DNA from: Phytopseudomonas dryadis
GTDB taxonomy: Bacteria; Pseudomonadota; Gammaproteobacteria; Pseudomonadales; Pseudomonadaceae
NCBI RefSeq assembly: GCF_004327355.1
Contig: NZ_QJUM01000004.1
Location: 204,297-268,296 of the forward strand
Reading direction: 5' to 3'
Length of the DNA: 64,000 nt
A program made the position numbers and the translations under genes. Each line of letters opens with the position of its first letter. Position 1 is the stretch's first letter. The notes beneath the pieces are model-generated. The model was given only the letters and a program-made list of their open reading frames with translations, ran no database searches and was not told the DNA's origin. Below are positions 18,597 through 25,950 of this stretch, one piece after another.

Positions 18597-18815
18597 GGTG
18601 TGCTCCGACGGTGAAGATTGAGCGACCTGTCGGGACTCACGTTGCGCAGGCTTGCCGGTATTGTCGGTTCGGGTTGTCGCTCCGACCGAAGGATTCCTTA
18701 TCGGCGCTTGTGGTGAGTGTGGGGTGGGGGAATTCTCCTACAGTCTGGCTTTGTCGCTTGCAGAAGCCGCGTATGTCCCTCCACCCCCCGACAGGTTCCT
18801 AGCCTAGAACATACA
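18597..18815 (-). ncRNA. Predicted bridge RNA in the IS110 non-coding left end
   Basis: On the transposase strand this leader contains a hairpin (18721-18787). Its stem GGGGTGGAGGGA pairs with TTCCCCCACCCC: ten Watson-Crick pairs, one G-T and one mismatch. Inside the loop CGCGGCT (18765-18771) equals the left side of the insertion site, and TGTAGGAG (18735-18742) is the complement of its right side, both including the CT core. A second hairpin lies at about 18655-18710. Both loops carry AGCGACAA (18751-18758 and 18674-18681). Donor-guide matches are weaker. Confidence 0.7.
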
Positions 18816-19164
18816 AGCCGCGACCCCGCGGCGAATCGTGACCATAGCGCGATTTCTGCAGCATGGCCGCCAGCGCATCGCGCCGGGGGCGACGCTCCTA
18901 CAGGCGAGCCCTGATTCCGAACGGACTCTTGCAGGCCAGGGATCAAGACGGTATCTACGGAAGTCCGACAACACGACACTCGCCGCCATTGCACCGCGGC
19001 AGGTTCTTTCACGCACTCCCACTCGACAACGATCGCCAGTGAGCGTTCCGGGCTGTTGGCTGCACAGGCTCTGGCCTGATACGCTGCCGCCGCCCCGGGC
19101 GCCCGCCATGCAGCCTGCGCGCAGCGGCGACCCGGCAATCCCCACCATGGACTGGAGCGACACC
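18816..19164. repeat. REP-type sequences and otherwise empty intergenic region
   Basis: AGCCGCGACCCCGCGGCG (18816-18833) and the inverse-oriented GCGCCGGGGGCGACGCTCCTAC (about 18880-18901, split here) form a REP-like pair interrupted on its left by the IS110 element. From about 18905 to the next gene I see no coding sequence or clear regulatory site beyond the ribosome-binding site at 19154-19157. Confidence 0.6.
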
Positions 19165-19407
19165 ATGAAGAACCTGTTCTTCTTCGACGCGATGCTGACG
19201 CCGAAAATCATCACCTTCGTTTACTGGCTGCTGTTGCTCAGCGTGCTGGTCAGCGGGCTGAGCATGATGTTCAGCGGTTATGGCAGCTTCCTCGGCGGCC
19301 TTGGCACGCTGATCGGCGGTGCCATTGGCGCGCGGATCTGGTGCGAACTGATGATCGTGCTGTTCAAGATCCACGAGAACCTGCAGAAGATCGCCAACCG
19401 CGGTTGA
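19165..19407 (+). CDS. DUF4282-type small membrane protein
   Basis: An 80-residue protein with two hydrophobic helices (about residues 12-35 and 40-62, the second rich in Gly: GGLGTLIGGAIG). The layout and KNLFFFDAMLTPKII start match DUF4282 proteins of unknown function. The start at 19165 has GGAG seven bases upstream; an ATG at 19147 would add six residues. Confidence 0.7.
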   Translation: MKNLFFFDAMLTPKIITFVYWLLLLSVLVSGLSMMFSGYGSFLGGLGTLIGGAIGARIWCELMIVLFKIHENLQKIANRG

Positions 19408-19528
19408 CTGCCGGCAGCACGGGCAGCGTGCCTCCCGGGGCGGTGGCGCGCGTTTCCGGCACGATGGCGCTGCCGCCCGGCCACTGGCACACTGCGTATC
19501 TCTTTCAGCCACGCACAGACACGCAGCC

Positions 19529-19813
19529 ATGAGCGCCCACGATGAACAAGACGACGAACGCTTCGCCGAACTGACCCTGACCCAGGCCATCGAAAACCAG
19601 CTCGAGGCAGGCGAGCCGGCTGCCACCCGGGCGGTGCTGAACAAGCTCGTCCTGGTGGGTTACGAGCGCGACGAGATCGTGCAGATGATGGCGCTGGTAC
19701 TGGCCGACGAAGTGGATGCCATGCTGCGCGATGACCGTGCCTTCGACGCCGTGCGTTACGAACAGGGGTTGCGCGCCCTGCCCGAGCTACCCGCCGAGCC
19801 CGATCCGCAATGA
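19529..19813 (+). CDS. Hypothetical protein, acidic, 94 residues
   Basis: I do not recognise the family. The protein is acidic and probably all-helical, with a conserved-looking centre (AVLNKLVLVGYERDEIVQMMALVLADEVDAM, split here as two helices). There is no signal peptide or membrane segment. Codon use resembles the neighbours, which supports a real gene. The ATG at 19529 follows a short gap after the DUF4282 gene on the same strand. Confidence 0.65.
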   Translation: MSAHDEQDDERFAELTLTQAIENQLEAGEPAATRAVLNKLVLVGYERDEIVQMMALVLADEVDAMLRDDRAFDAVRYEQGLRALPELPAEPDPQ

Positions 19814-19899
19814 CACCATCGTGAAGCCGGCCATTGCGCTGCGCGACGCGCCAGGCTGCTAGCGCCCGCTGCCAAAGAGATCGCTGGAGCCACGCGCCG

Positions 19900-20670
19900 A
19901 TGCTCTATCTCGCCTTTTCCCGCTCCTGCATCATGCTCGTGCTGATGGCCACCGCGAGTACCTGGGCCCTGTCGGCAGAAACGCTGCGCATTGGCGCCGA
20001 AGATGACTGGTATCCCTATACCGCCTATCGCCACGGCGAAATCCAGGGCATGTCGGTGGACATCGTCAAGGCCGCCTTCGCCGCCAGCGGCACGGCCATC
20101 GAGCTGGTGCCCTATCCCTACGCGCGGTGCATGCAACTGACCCATGAAGGCCAGTTGGCGGCCTGCTTCAATACCTCGCCGGACCGGCGTATCGACAGCG
20201 AATTCCTGCTCCCGGAAGAGTCGCTGTTCAGCGACGACATCCTGCTCTGGGCCAACCGCGAGGGCGCCCAGCCCGACGAGCACCTGCAACGGCTGGCCAA
20301 CCGCCGGGTCGCGGTGACCATCGGCTACGAGTACGGCCCGGTGTTCGATAACAACCGCCAGGTGCTGCGCATCCCGGTGCGCCGCGACCTCAGCGGTTTC
20401 CTCATGCTGCAGCGCGGCCGGGTCGACTTCGTCGCCGCCTACCGCGGCACCGCCCAGGCGCTGTTTCAGGAAAACCCGCAACTGGCCGGGCAGTTCGTTC
20501 CGGTGGCCGTCCTGCACCGACCGCAGCTGTACCTGAGCCTGTCGCGCCGCCACCCGCACGCCCGGGAGCTGCTCGAACGCTTCGACAGCGGCATGCGCAC
20601 CATCCGCGGCAACGGCCACTATCGGCAGATCCTCGAACACTGGCATCACGACACCGAGCCGGCAGATTGA
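19900..20670 (+). CDS. Periplasmic solute-binding protein, family 3 type
   Basis: A 256-residue exported protein. A signal peptide (about residues 1-26, ending STWALSAE) is followed by the SBP_bac_3 fold: RIGAEDDWYPYT, GMSVDIVKAAF, YPYARCMQL, RRVAVTIGYEYG and the C-terminal NGHYRQILE. Such proteins bind amino acids or similar small solutes. No ABC permease genes lie nearby, so it is an orphan and could act in sensing. I chose the ATG at 19900, which starts the signal peptide; GGAG is about ten bases upstream. Confidence 0.8.
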   Translation: MLYLAFSRSCIMLVLMATASTWALSAETLRIGAEDDWYPYTAYRHGEIQGMSVDIVKAAFAASGTAIELVPYPYARCMQLTHEGQLAACFNTSPDRRIDSEFLLPEESLFSDDILLWANREGAQPDEHLQRLANRRVAVTIGYEYGPVFDNNRQVLRIPVRRDLSGFLMLQRGRVDFVAAYRGTAQALFQENPQLAGQFVPVAVLHRPQLYLSLSRRHPHARELLERFDSGMRTIRGNGHYRQILEHWHHDTEPAD

Positions 20671-20738
20671 GGATTGCTTCGCTACACTGCCAGGACCGCC
20701 AACAGCGCGGCACCCGATAACAACAAGCAGGAGTCCCC

Positions 20739-20984
20739 ATGGCATTCACCCCGGAACTGGTCGCCGAACTGGAAATCCTCTCGCTGTTCAACCTGGACAA
20801 CAGCCAGGAGGGGCTGAAAATCCACCACAACGCAGCGCCTTCGGCGATCGCCGCGACCCAGCGGCTGCACGAGAAAGGCCTGATCACCCTCAACGACGGC
20901 GGTTACCTGACCAGCCTCGGCCGCGATGCCGCCGAGAATGCCCAGGGGCTGCTGACCATACTCACCGCCGCGCAACCCGCCTGA
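20739..20984 (+). CDS. TIGR02647 family small protein
   Basis: An 81-residue cytoplasmic protein conserved in Pseudomonas and relatives. It begins MAFTPELVAELEILSLFN and reads like a small winged-helix or helical regulator (AATQRLHEKGLITLNDGGYLT). AGGAG precedes the ATG. Function unknown; it lies upstream of cyaA as in other Pseudomonas. Confidence 0.8.
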   Translation: MAFTPELVAELEILSLFNLDNSQEGLKIHHNAAPSAIAATQRLHEKGLITLNDGGYLTSLGRDAAENAQGLLTILTAAQPA

Positions 20985-21129
20985 GCCGGATCGTCCCCCT
21001 CGCGCGCCCGCCATCGACGGGGCGCGCGACAGCGCCTGCGGGATCGCAATAACGTCACGCATGCCGGCGGTACTGCCCGCCATCGATGCCGACTGATAGT
21101 CTTGGCGCAATTCCCTGCCGAGCTCGAGC

Positions 21130-23976
21130 ATGAAGCGCCACCTGGAAATCCGCCCGGATATCGACGACGGCATCGACCGCAAGGTGCTGAGCCAGTTGCG
21201 GGCGCGCTTCATCAAGATCAATCACGGCCGCCTGGCCCGCGCCATGCTGGCCCTCTCGCCGCGCCAGCAACTGGCGTTGAAGCTGCTGCCACTGCTGTTC
21301 CACGTCAACCACCCGCTGCTGCCGGGTTATGTCTCGGGGCTGACGCCAGCCGGCCTCAGCGGCTTCGAGCCGGACGCCGGCCTGCTCGCCGAAGCCCAGC
21401 GCCTGACCCGCTCCTTCGCCTACAAGCCGAGCCGTGGCCGTGCCCCCGGGCCGATCCACGGCCTGTTCCTGATGGGCAGCCTGGGCACCGTGGCGCAGGC
21501 CGAGCAGAGCGACATGGACCTGTGGGTCTGTCATGCCGCGGACCTGGACAACCAGGCGCGCCACGAGCTGCGCAAGAAATGCGACCTGCTGCAGGCCTGG
21601 GCCGCGAGCCTGGGCGCCGAGGCGCACTTCTTCCTCATCGACCCGGAGCGCTTTCGCGAAGGCGACCGCGAAGCCCAGCTGACCTCCGACGACTGCGGCA
21701 CCACGCAACACTACCTGCTGCTCGACGAGTTCTACCGCACGGCGATCTGGCTCGGCGGCCGCACACCCCTGTGGTGGCTGGTGCCGGCCTATGAGGAACA
21801 GCGCTACCAGGCATTCACCGAGGTGCTGCTGAGCAAGCGCTTCATCCGCGCCGACGAGGTGCTCGACCTCGGCCACCTGGCCCACGTGCCCTCTGGCGAG
21901 TTCATCGGCGCCGGCATGTGGCAGTTGTTCAAGGGTATCGAATCGCCGTTCAAGTCGGTGCTCAAGCTGCTCCTCACCGAGGTCTACGCCAGCGAGCACC
22001 CGCGGGTCGAGTGCCTGTCGCTGCGTTTCAAGCAGGCGGTGTACGACGGCCACCTGGATCTGGACGAACTCGACCCCTACATCGTCATCTACCGGCGCCT
22101 GGAGGAATACCTCGGCGCCCGTGGCGAAACCGAGCGCCTGGAGCTGGTGCGCCGCTGCCTGTATCTCAAGGTCAACAAGAAGATCAGCCGGCCGCCGCGC
22201 AACCGCAGCAAGAGCTGGCAACGCCTGCTCCTCGAGCGCCTGACCCGGCAATGGCAGTGGAACGAGCGCCAGCTGGCCATGCTCGACAGCCGCAGCCAAT
22301 GGAAGGTACGCCAGGTCAGCGCCGAACGCCGCGCCCTGGTCAACGAGCTCAACTACAGCTACCGCTTTCTCTCGCTGTTCGCCCGTAGCCAGGCCAGCGA
22401 TCACAGCATCAGCAGTCGCGACCTCGGCATACTCGGCCGCCGCCTGTATGCCGCCTTCGAGCGCAAGGCCGGCAAGGTCGAATTCATCAACCCGGGCATC
22501 GCCCCGGACCTGGGCGAGGACACCCTGACCCTGGTGCATTGCCCCACGCCCCGGGAAAACCGCTGGGCGTTGTACAACGGCAGCCTCGGCGCCCAGGAAT
22601 GGCCGGACTTCGCGCCGCTCAAGCGGGCCCGCGAACTGCTCGAGCTGCTCGCCTGGTGCCACCGCAACGGCGTGATCGACGCCGGTACGCGGCTGTCGCT
22701 GCATCCCGGCAGCAGCGACCTCAGCGAGCAGGAGCTGAACAACCTGCGGATCTGCCTGCAGCAGGCGTTTCCCCTGCCCCTGAGCAGCGTGCCGGAGAGT
22801 GTCCTGCTGCGCGCCAGCCGACCGAGCCAGGTGCTGCTGCTGATCAACGTCGGTATCGACCCGCTGAAACAGCACAGCCAGATGAACGTGCACATGACCA
22901 GCGACCGTACCGACGCCCTGGGTTACTCCGGCGTGCGCGAGAACCTGGTGCTGACCCTCGATCAGATCACCCTCAACAGCTGGAACGAGCTCATGGTCAG
23001 CCGTTACGACGGGGCCAACGCCCTGCTCGACTGCCTGAGCGACTTCCTCAACGCCCTGCCCGCCAGTGGCGAGCGGCCCAACCTGCACGTGCGCTGCTTC
23101 TGCCGCAATCGCGCCAGCGCCATCGCCGAACGGGTCGAAGAGCTGCTGCGCGATACCCTGGCCAGCCTCGATAGCGGTCGCCGCAGCCGCTACCTGCTGC
23201 AGATCACCCAACGCTACCACCTGATCGACCTGGTCCCGGGGCAGGTCAGTCATGCCGCGCTGGACAACCTGCCGTCCCTGCTCGAATACCTCGCCCAGGA
23301 ACGCCCGGAGTACCGGCCGCTGCAGCTCGACCGCAAGGTCCTGGAGGGCCAGGATCTGGCGCTGATCCTGGCCGAGGGCCGCCCGGCGTGCATCCAGGTG
23401 TTCTACCGCCTGCACGAGAACAGCGGCATGGCCGAGATCACCGTGCTCGACGAGCACGATGCGGTATGGCGCCAGCAGGTCGCCTTCCATGACGAACAGA
23501 GCCTGCTGACGCCGCTGCAGCGTTTTCTGCAATCGCTGCTGTACCGCCGCAACGCCCTGCTGCCGCTGGACAACCCGCAGCCACCGACGCCCCTGGAAAT
23601 CCTCTACTACCAGATACTGCCCGCCGCCCCCATGCGCGCCCAGCGCCTGGAACGGCGACCGCCGCCCATGGCCCTGGTCAGCCATCCGTTCTACGACGTG
23701 CAGGCCATCCTCGAGCCGGCCCATGGGCAGCGCGTGCATGTCACCCTGTACTGCAACCATCGGGAGTTTTCCGAACTGGAGTACGGCGAGGATCTGTTCA
23801 GCACCGTGGCCCGCCACATCCTGGCCCAGCGTCGCGACGGCGAGCGCTACCCCTTCTACATCACCGACCTGGATCTCTCGGCGCTACTGGGCGACGGCCA
23901 GCCACAGGTCGTTCATTACCTGCGCCACAAGAGCAGGCTGGAAGCAGCGCTCAACCAGGCGCTGCTACAGGCCTGA
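21130..23976 (+). CDS. cyaA: Class I adenylate cyclase CyaA
   Basis: A 948-residue enzyme making cAMP from ATP in the cytoplasm. The catalytic N-terminal domain carries the nucleotidyl-transferase motif GSLGTVAQAEQSDMDLWVCH (about residues 118-137) and LLDEFYRTAIWLGGR. The large C-terminal regulatory part completes the usual family length. Transcribed alone; the next gene starts 90 bases on, after a Fur-like box. Confidence 0.96.
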   Translation: MKRHLEIRPDIDDGIDRKVLSQLRARFIKINHGRLARAMLALSPRQQLALKLLPLLFHVNHPLLPGYVSGLTPAGLSGFEPDAGLLAEAQRLTRSFAYKPSRGRAPGPIHGLFLMGSLGTVAQAEQSDMDLWVCHAADLDNQARHELRKKCDLLQAWAASLGAEAHFFLIDPERFREGDREAQLTSDDCGTTQHYLLLDEFYRTAIWLGGRTPLWWLVPAYEEQRYQAFTEVLLSKRFIRADEVLDLGHLAHVPSGEFIGAGMWQLFKGIESPFKSVLKLLLTEVYASEHPRVECLSLRFKQAVYDGHLDLDELDPYIVIYRRLEEYLGARGETERLELVRRCLYLKVNKKISRPPRNRSKSWQRLLLERLTRQWQWNERQLAMLDSRSQWKVRQVSAERRALVNELNYSYRFLSLFARSQASDHSISSRDLGILGRRLYAAFERKAGKVEFINPGIAPDLGEDTLTLVHCPTPRENRWALYNGSLGAQEWPDFAPLKRARELLELLAWCHRNGVIDAGTRLSLHPGSSDLSEQELNNLRICLQQAFPLPLSSVPESVLLRASRPSQVLLLINVGIDPLKQHSQMNVHMTSDRTDALGYSGVRENLVLTLDQITLNSWNELMVSRYDGANALLDCLSDFLNALPASGERPNLHVRCFCRNRASAIAERVEELLRDTLASLDSGRRSRYLLQITQRYHLIDLVPGQVSHAALDNLPSLLEYLAQERPEYRPLQLDRKVLEGQDLALILAEGRPACIQVFYRLHENSGMAEITVLDEHDAVWRQQVAFHDEQSLLTPLQRFLQSLLYRRNALLPLDNPQPPTPLEILYYQILPAAPMRAQRLERRPPPMALVSHPFYDVQAILEPAHGQRVHVTLYCNHREFSELEYGEDLFSTVARHILAQRRDGERYPFYITDLDLSALLGDGQPQVVHYLRHKSRLEAALNQALLQA

Positions 23977-23992
23977 ACAGCACGCGCAACAT

Positions 23993-24009
23993 TTGATAAT
24001 GATTATCAA
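23993..24009. promoter_or_regulatory. Fur box upstream of ECF sigma gene 1
   Basis: TTGATAATGATTATCAA is a perfect palindrome around a central G and matches the Fur consensus GATAATGATAATCATTATC closely. It lies 58-74 bases before the sigma-factor start, where Fur-iron would repress transcription. Confidence 0.85.
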
Positions 24010-24066
24010 CAAGCGCTAAGATAGCGCACACCCCAAGGGGTCGTCCCATACCCGCAGTCATCGGTA

Positions 24067-24585
24067 GTGGCAGTCGTGCCCGAACACAGCGACAACCTCG
24101 AACTCTATCTCGCCCATCGCGCCGCCCTGGTGGACTACGCCGCACCCATCGTCGGCTGCCGCGCCCAGGCCGAGGACGTGGTCCAGGAAGCCTGGCTGCG
24201 CTTCAACCGCAGAAGCCCGCATAACCAGCCCCTGAGCCAACCGGTCGGCTATCTGTACCGTATCGTGCGCAACCTGGCGCTCGACCTGAATCGCCGCCTG
24301 ACCCTGGAAAAATGCCAGCCAGACGGCGACCAGATGCTCGACGAGCTCGCCGCACCGACCCCCTCGCCGGAGCGCGAAGCGCTCTATCGGGACGAGTTGC
24401 GGGTTCTGCAGGAGGCGCTCGCACAACTGCCCGAACGCACCCGCAGCGCCTTCCACATGCACCGTCTGCTTGGGCTGACCTTCCAGGACATCGCCGCACG
24501 GCTCGGCATCTCCGTCAGCCTCGCCCATCAACTGGTCAGGGATGCCCTGACCCACTGCGCGGAGCAATTGGGCGATGACGACTGA
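24067..24585 (+). CDS. FecI-type ECF sigma factor (module 1)
   Basis: A 172-residue ECF sigma factor. Region 2 contains AEDVVQEAWLRF and YLYRIVRNLALDL. Region 4 contains ALAQLPERTRSAFHMHRLLGLTFQDIAARLGIS. It should direct transcription of the TonB receptor downstream when its FecR partner is activated. The start is a GTG at 24067 with a weak ribosome-binding site; a GTG at 24076 is possible. It is about half identical to the sigma factor at 30109, the same gene in the second module. Confidence 0.88.
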   Translation: MAVVPEHSDNLELYLAHRAALVDYAAPIVGCRAQAEDVVQEAWLRFNRRSPHNQPLSQPVGYLYRIVRNLALDLNRRLTLEKCQPDGDQMLDELAAPTPSPEREALYRDELRVLQEALAQLPERTRSAFHMHRLLGLTFQDIAARLGISVSLAHQLVRDALTHCAEQLGDDD

Positions 24586-24797
24586 ATGCACACAGCGCCT
24601 CCCGCACCCGGCCACGCCTTACCCGACAGGGTCGATATCTGGAAGAATGCGCTTTTCGGCTCCAGCGAAAACCGGGCAGACGGAACCGGGACAACGCCGT
24701 TCGCCATTTTGCCCCGAGCCTTCGCGACTCTTCTACGGGAAACCTTCTGTTGCCAGATCCTAGACCCACCTCGTCCGCCAGCCAGGATCAGCCCGGC

Positions 24798-25769
24798 ATG
24801 CCGCGGCTGAGCGGCGATCCCGTCTGGGAAGCGGCGCTGGACTGGCTGCTGCGTCTCTCGGCGGAACCGGACAACGCCGAACTGCGCGCGGCCCTGGCCG
24901 CCTGGCTGGCGCAGAGCGACGCGCATGCGTGCGCCTATCGCAAGGCGGAAAAAGTCTGGCGCATGACCGCCGACATCAAGCTCGCGCACACGGCGCCGGC
25001 CCCAACCCCGCCTGTACCGAGTCTTGTCCGCTCGCCCTCGCGCGGAAACCGCCGAGCCTGGCGCGCCCTCGCTGGTGGCGCCCTCGCCGCCTGCCTGGCC
25101 CTAGCGATTTTCCCCGACTGGCAAAGCCTCGCGGCGGACCATGCCAGTGCCGTGGGCGAACACCGGCAGGTCGCCCTCGCAGAGGGCAGCCTGATCGACC
25201 TGGACAGCGACAGCGCCATCGACGTACACCTCACAGATAGCAGCCGCGAGGTGACACTGCTGAAAGGACAGGCGTTCTTCAGCGTCAGCCATGATCCGCA
25301 CCGCCCCTTCAAGGTTCGCACGGGCGATATCCAGGTCACCGTCACCGGTACCGCGTTCGATGTCAGCCTGGCTTCGCGCGACATCAGCGTGGCCGTGCAG
25401 AGCGGCTCGGTCCAGGTCCGCGACCTGCGCCAGCCCGAGGCGGTCGCCGAACTGCGGCCCGGGGAACGCATCCGCTACCGACGCGACACGGCGCACGCGC
25501 AACGCGACACACTGCCGCTCAACCAGATTGCCGCATGGCGACAGTGGCAGTTGCTGATCGACGACCGTCCTCTCGCCGAGGTGATCGACGAACTGCGCCG
25601 CTACCAGCCCGGGCTCATCCTGCTGAACGACGAAGCCCTGGCCTCGCGGCGCATCACCGCCAGCCTCGACCTGCGCGCGCCCCACACGGCTCTGCAAGTG
25701 GCCATCGAGCCCCTGGGCGGCAGGTTGCGCAGCTGGGGTCCCTACCTGCTGATCGTTTCGGGGCGCTGA
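24798..25769 (+). CDS. FecR-type sigma regulator (module 1)
   Basis: A 323-residue inner-membrane protein. The N-terminal DUF4880 anti-sigma domain (DWLLRLSAEPDNAELRAALAAWLAQS, in two helices) is followed by one transmembrane helix (about 86-103), and then the periplasmic FecR domain (TLLKGQAFFSV, VTVTGTAFDV, GSVQVRD) and a C-terminal STN-like part. It relays the receptor signal to the sigma factor. I chose the ATG at 24798, with AGGAT upstream; a TTG at 24750 is in frame. It is 212 bases from the sigma gene, unlike the overlapping pair in module 2. Confidence 0.88.
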   Translation: MPRLSGDPVWEAALDWLLRLSAEPDNAELRAALAAWLAQSDAHACAYRKAEKVWRMTADIKLAHTAPAPTPPVPSLVRSPSRGNRRAWRALAGGALAACLALAIFPDWQSLAADHASAVGEHRQVALAEGSLIDLDSDSAIDVHLTDSSREVTLLKGQAFFSVSHDPHRPFKVRTGDIQVTVTGTAFDVSLASRDISVAVQSGSVQVRDLRQPEAVAELRPGERIRYRRDTAHAQRDTLPLNQIAAWRQWQLLIDDRPLAEVIDELRRYQPGLILLNDEALASRRITASLDLRAPHTALQVAIEPLGGRLRSWGPYLLIVSGR

Positions 25770-25824
25770 CCCCGCGCCCCCGGATACCTGCCTGTCCGCT
25801 CTTTCAGGGGTGGCGGGCATGCCT

Positions 25825-25870
25825 GGAGAAATATTTCACGATCTTCTGGAAATAGCGCTCCCCCGTTCGT
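25825..25870 (+). promoter_or_regulatory. Predicted ECF-sigma promoter of TonB receptor 1
   Basis: GGAAAT (25848-25853) and CGT (25868-25870), separated by 14 bases, resemble FecI/PvdS-type promoters. The 29 bases ending in GGAAAT agree at about 22 positions with the block ending in GAAAAT upstream of receptor 2, with the same 14-base spacing to CGT. The 5' leader runs about 80 bases to the ATG. Confidence 0.55.
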
Positions 25871-25950
25871 TATTTGCTCATCGAAAGAGACTGATATCGA
25901 TTTGCATTCATTGGCGCACCCCTTTGTGCGCCCCATCCGGGGATCCAACC

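Larger units (their letters stand above)
17646..18815 (-). mobile_element. IS110-family insertion sequence in a REP-type target
   Basis: Removing 17646-18815 plus one AG joins GTGTAGG-AG to CCGCGACCCCGCGGCG, a normal REP-type sequence of this genome (compare 4926-4950 and 56941-56965). AG at 17644-17645 and 18816-18817 flanks the element; on the transposase strand this is CT, the core dinucleotide known for IS110 recombinases. There are no terminal inverted repeats, as is usual for the family. The transposase stop is three bases from one end and about 219 non-coding bases lie at the other, the IS110-group layout. Confidence 0.88.

Noticed and set aside
21055..23817. 920-residue open frame opposite cyaA
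   Set aside because: Frame mirrors codons of the clearly conserved cyaA gene; high GC keeps the antisense frame open, and the composition (Gln/Val/Ala-rich, low complexity) resembles no protein.
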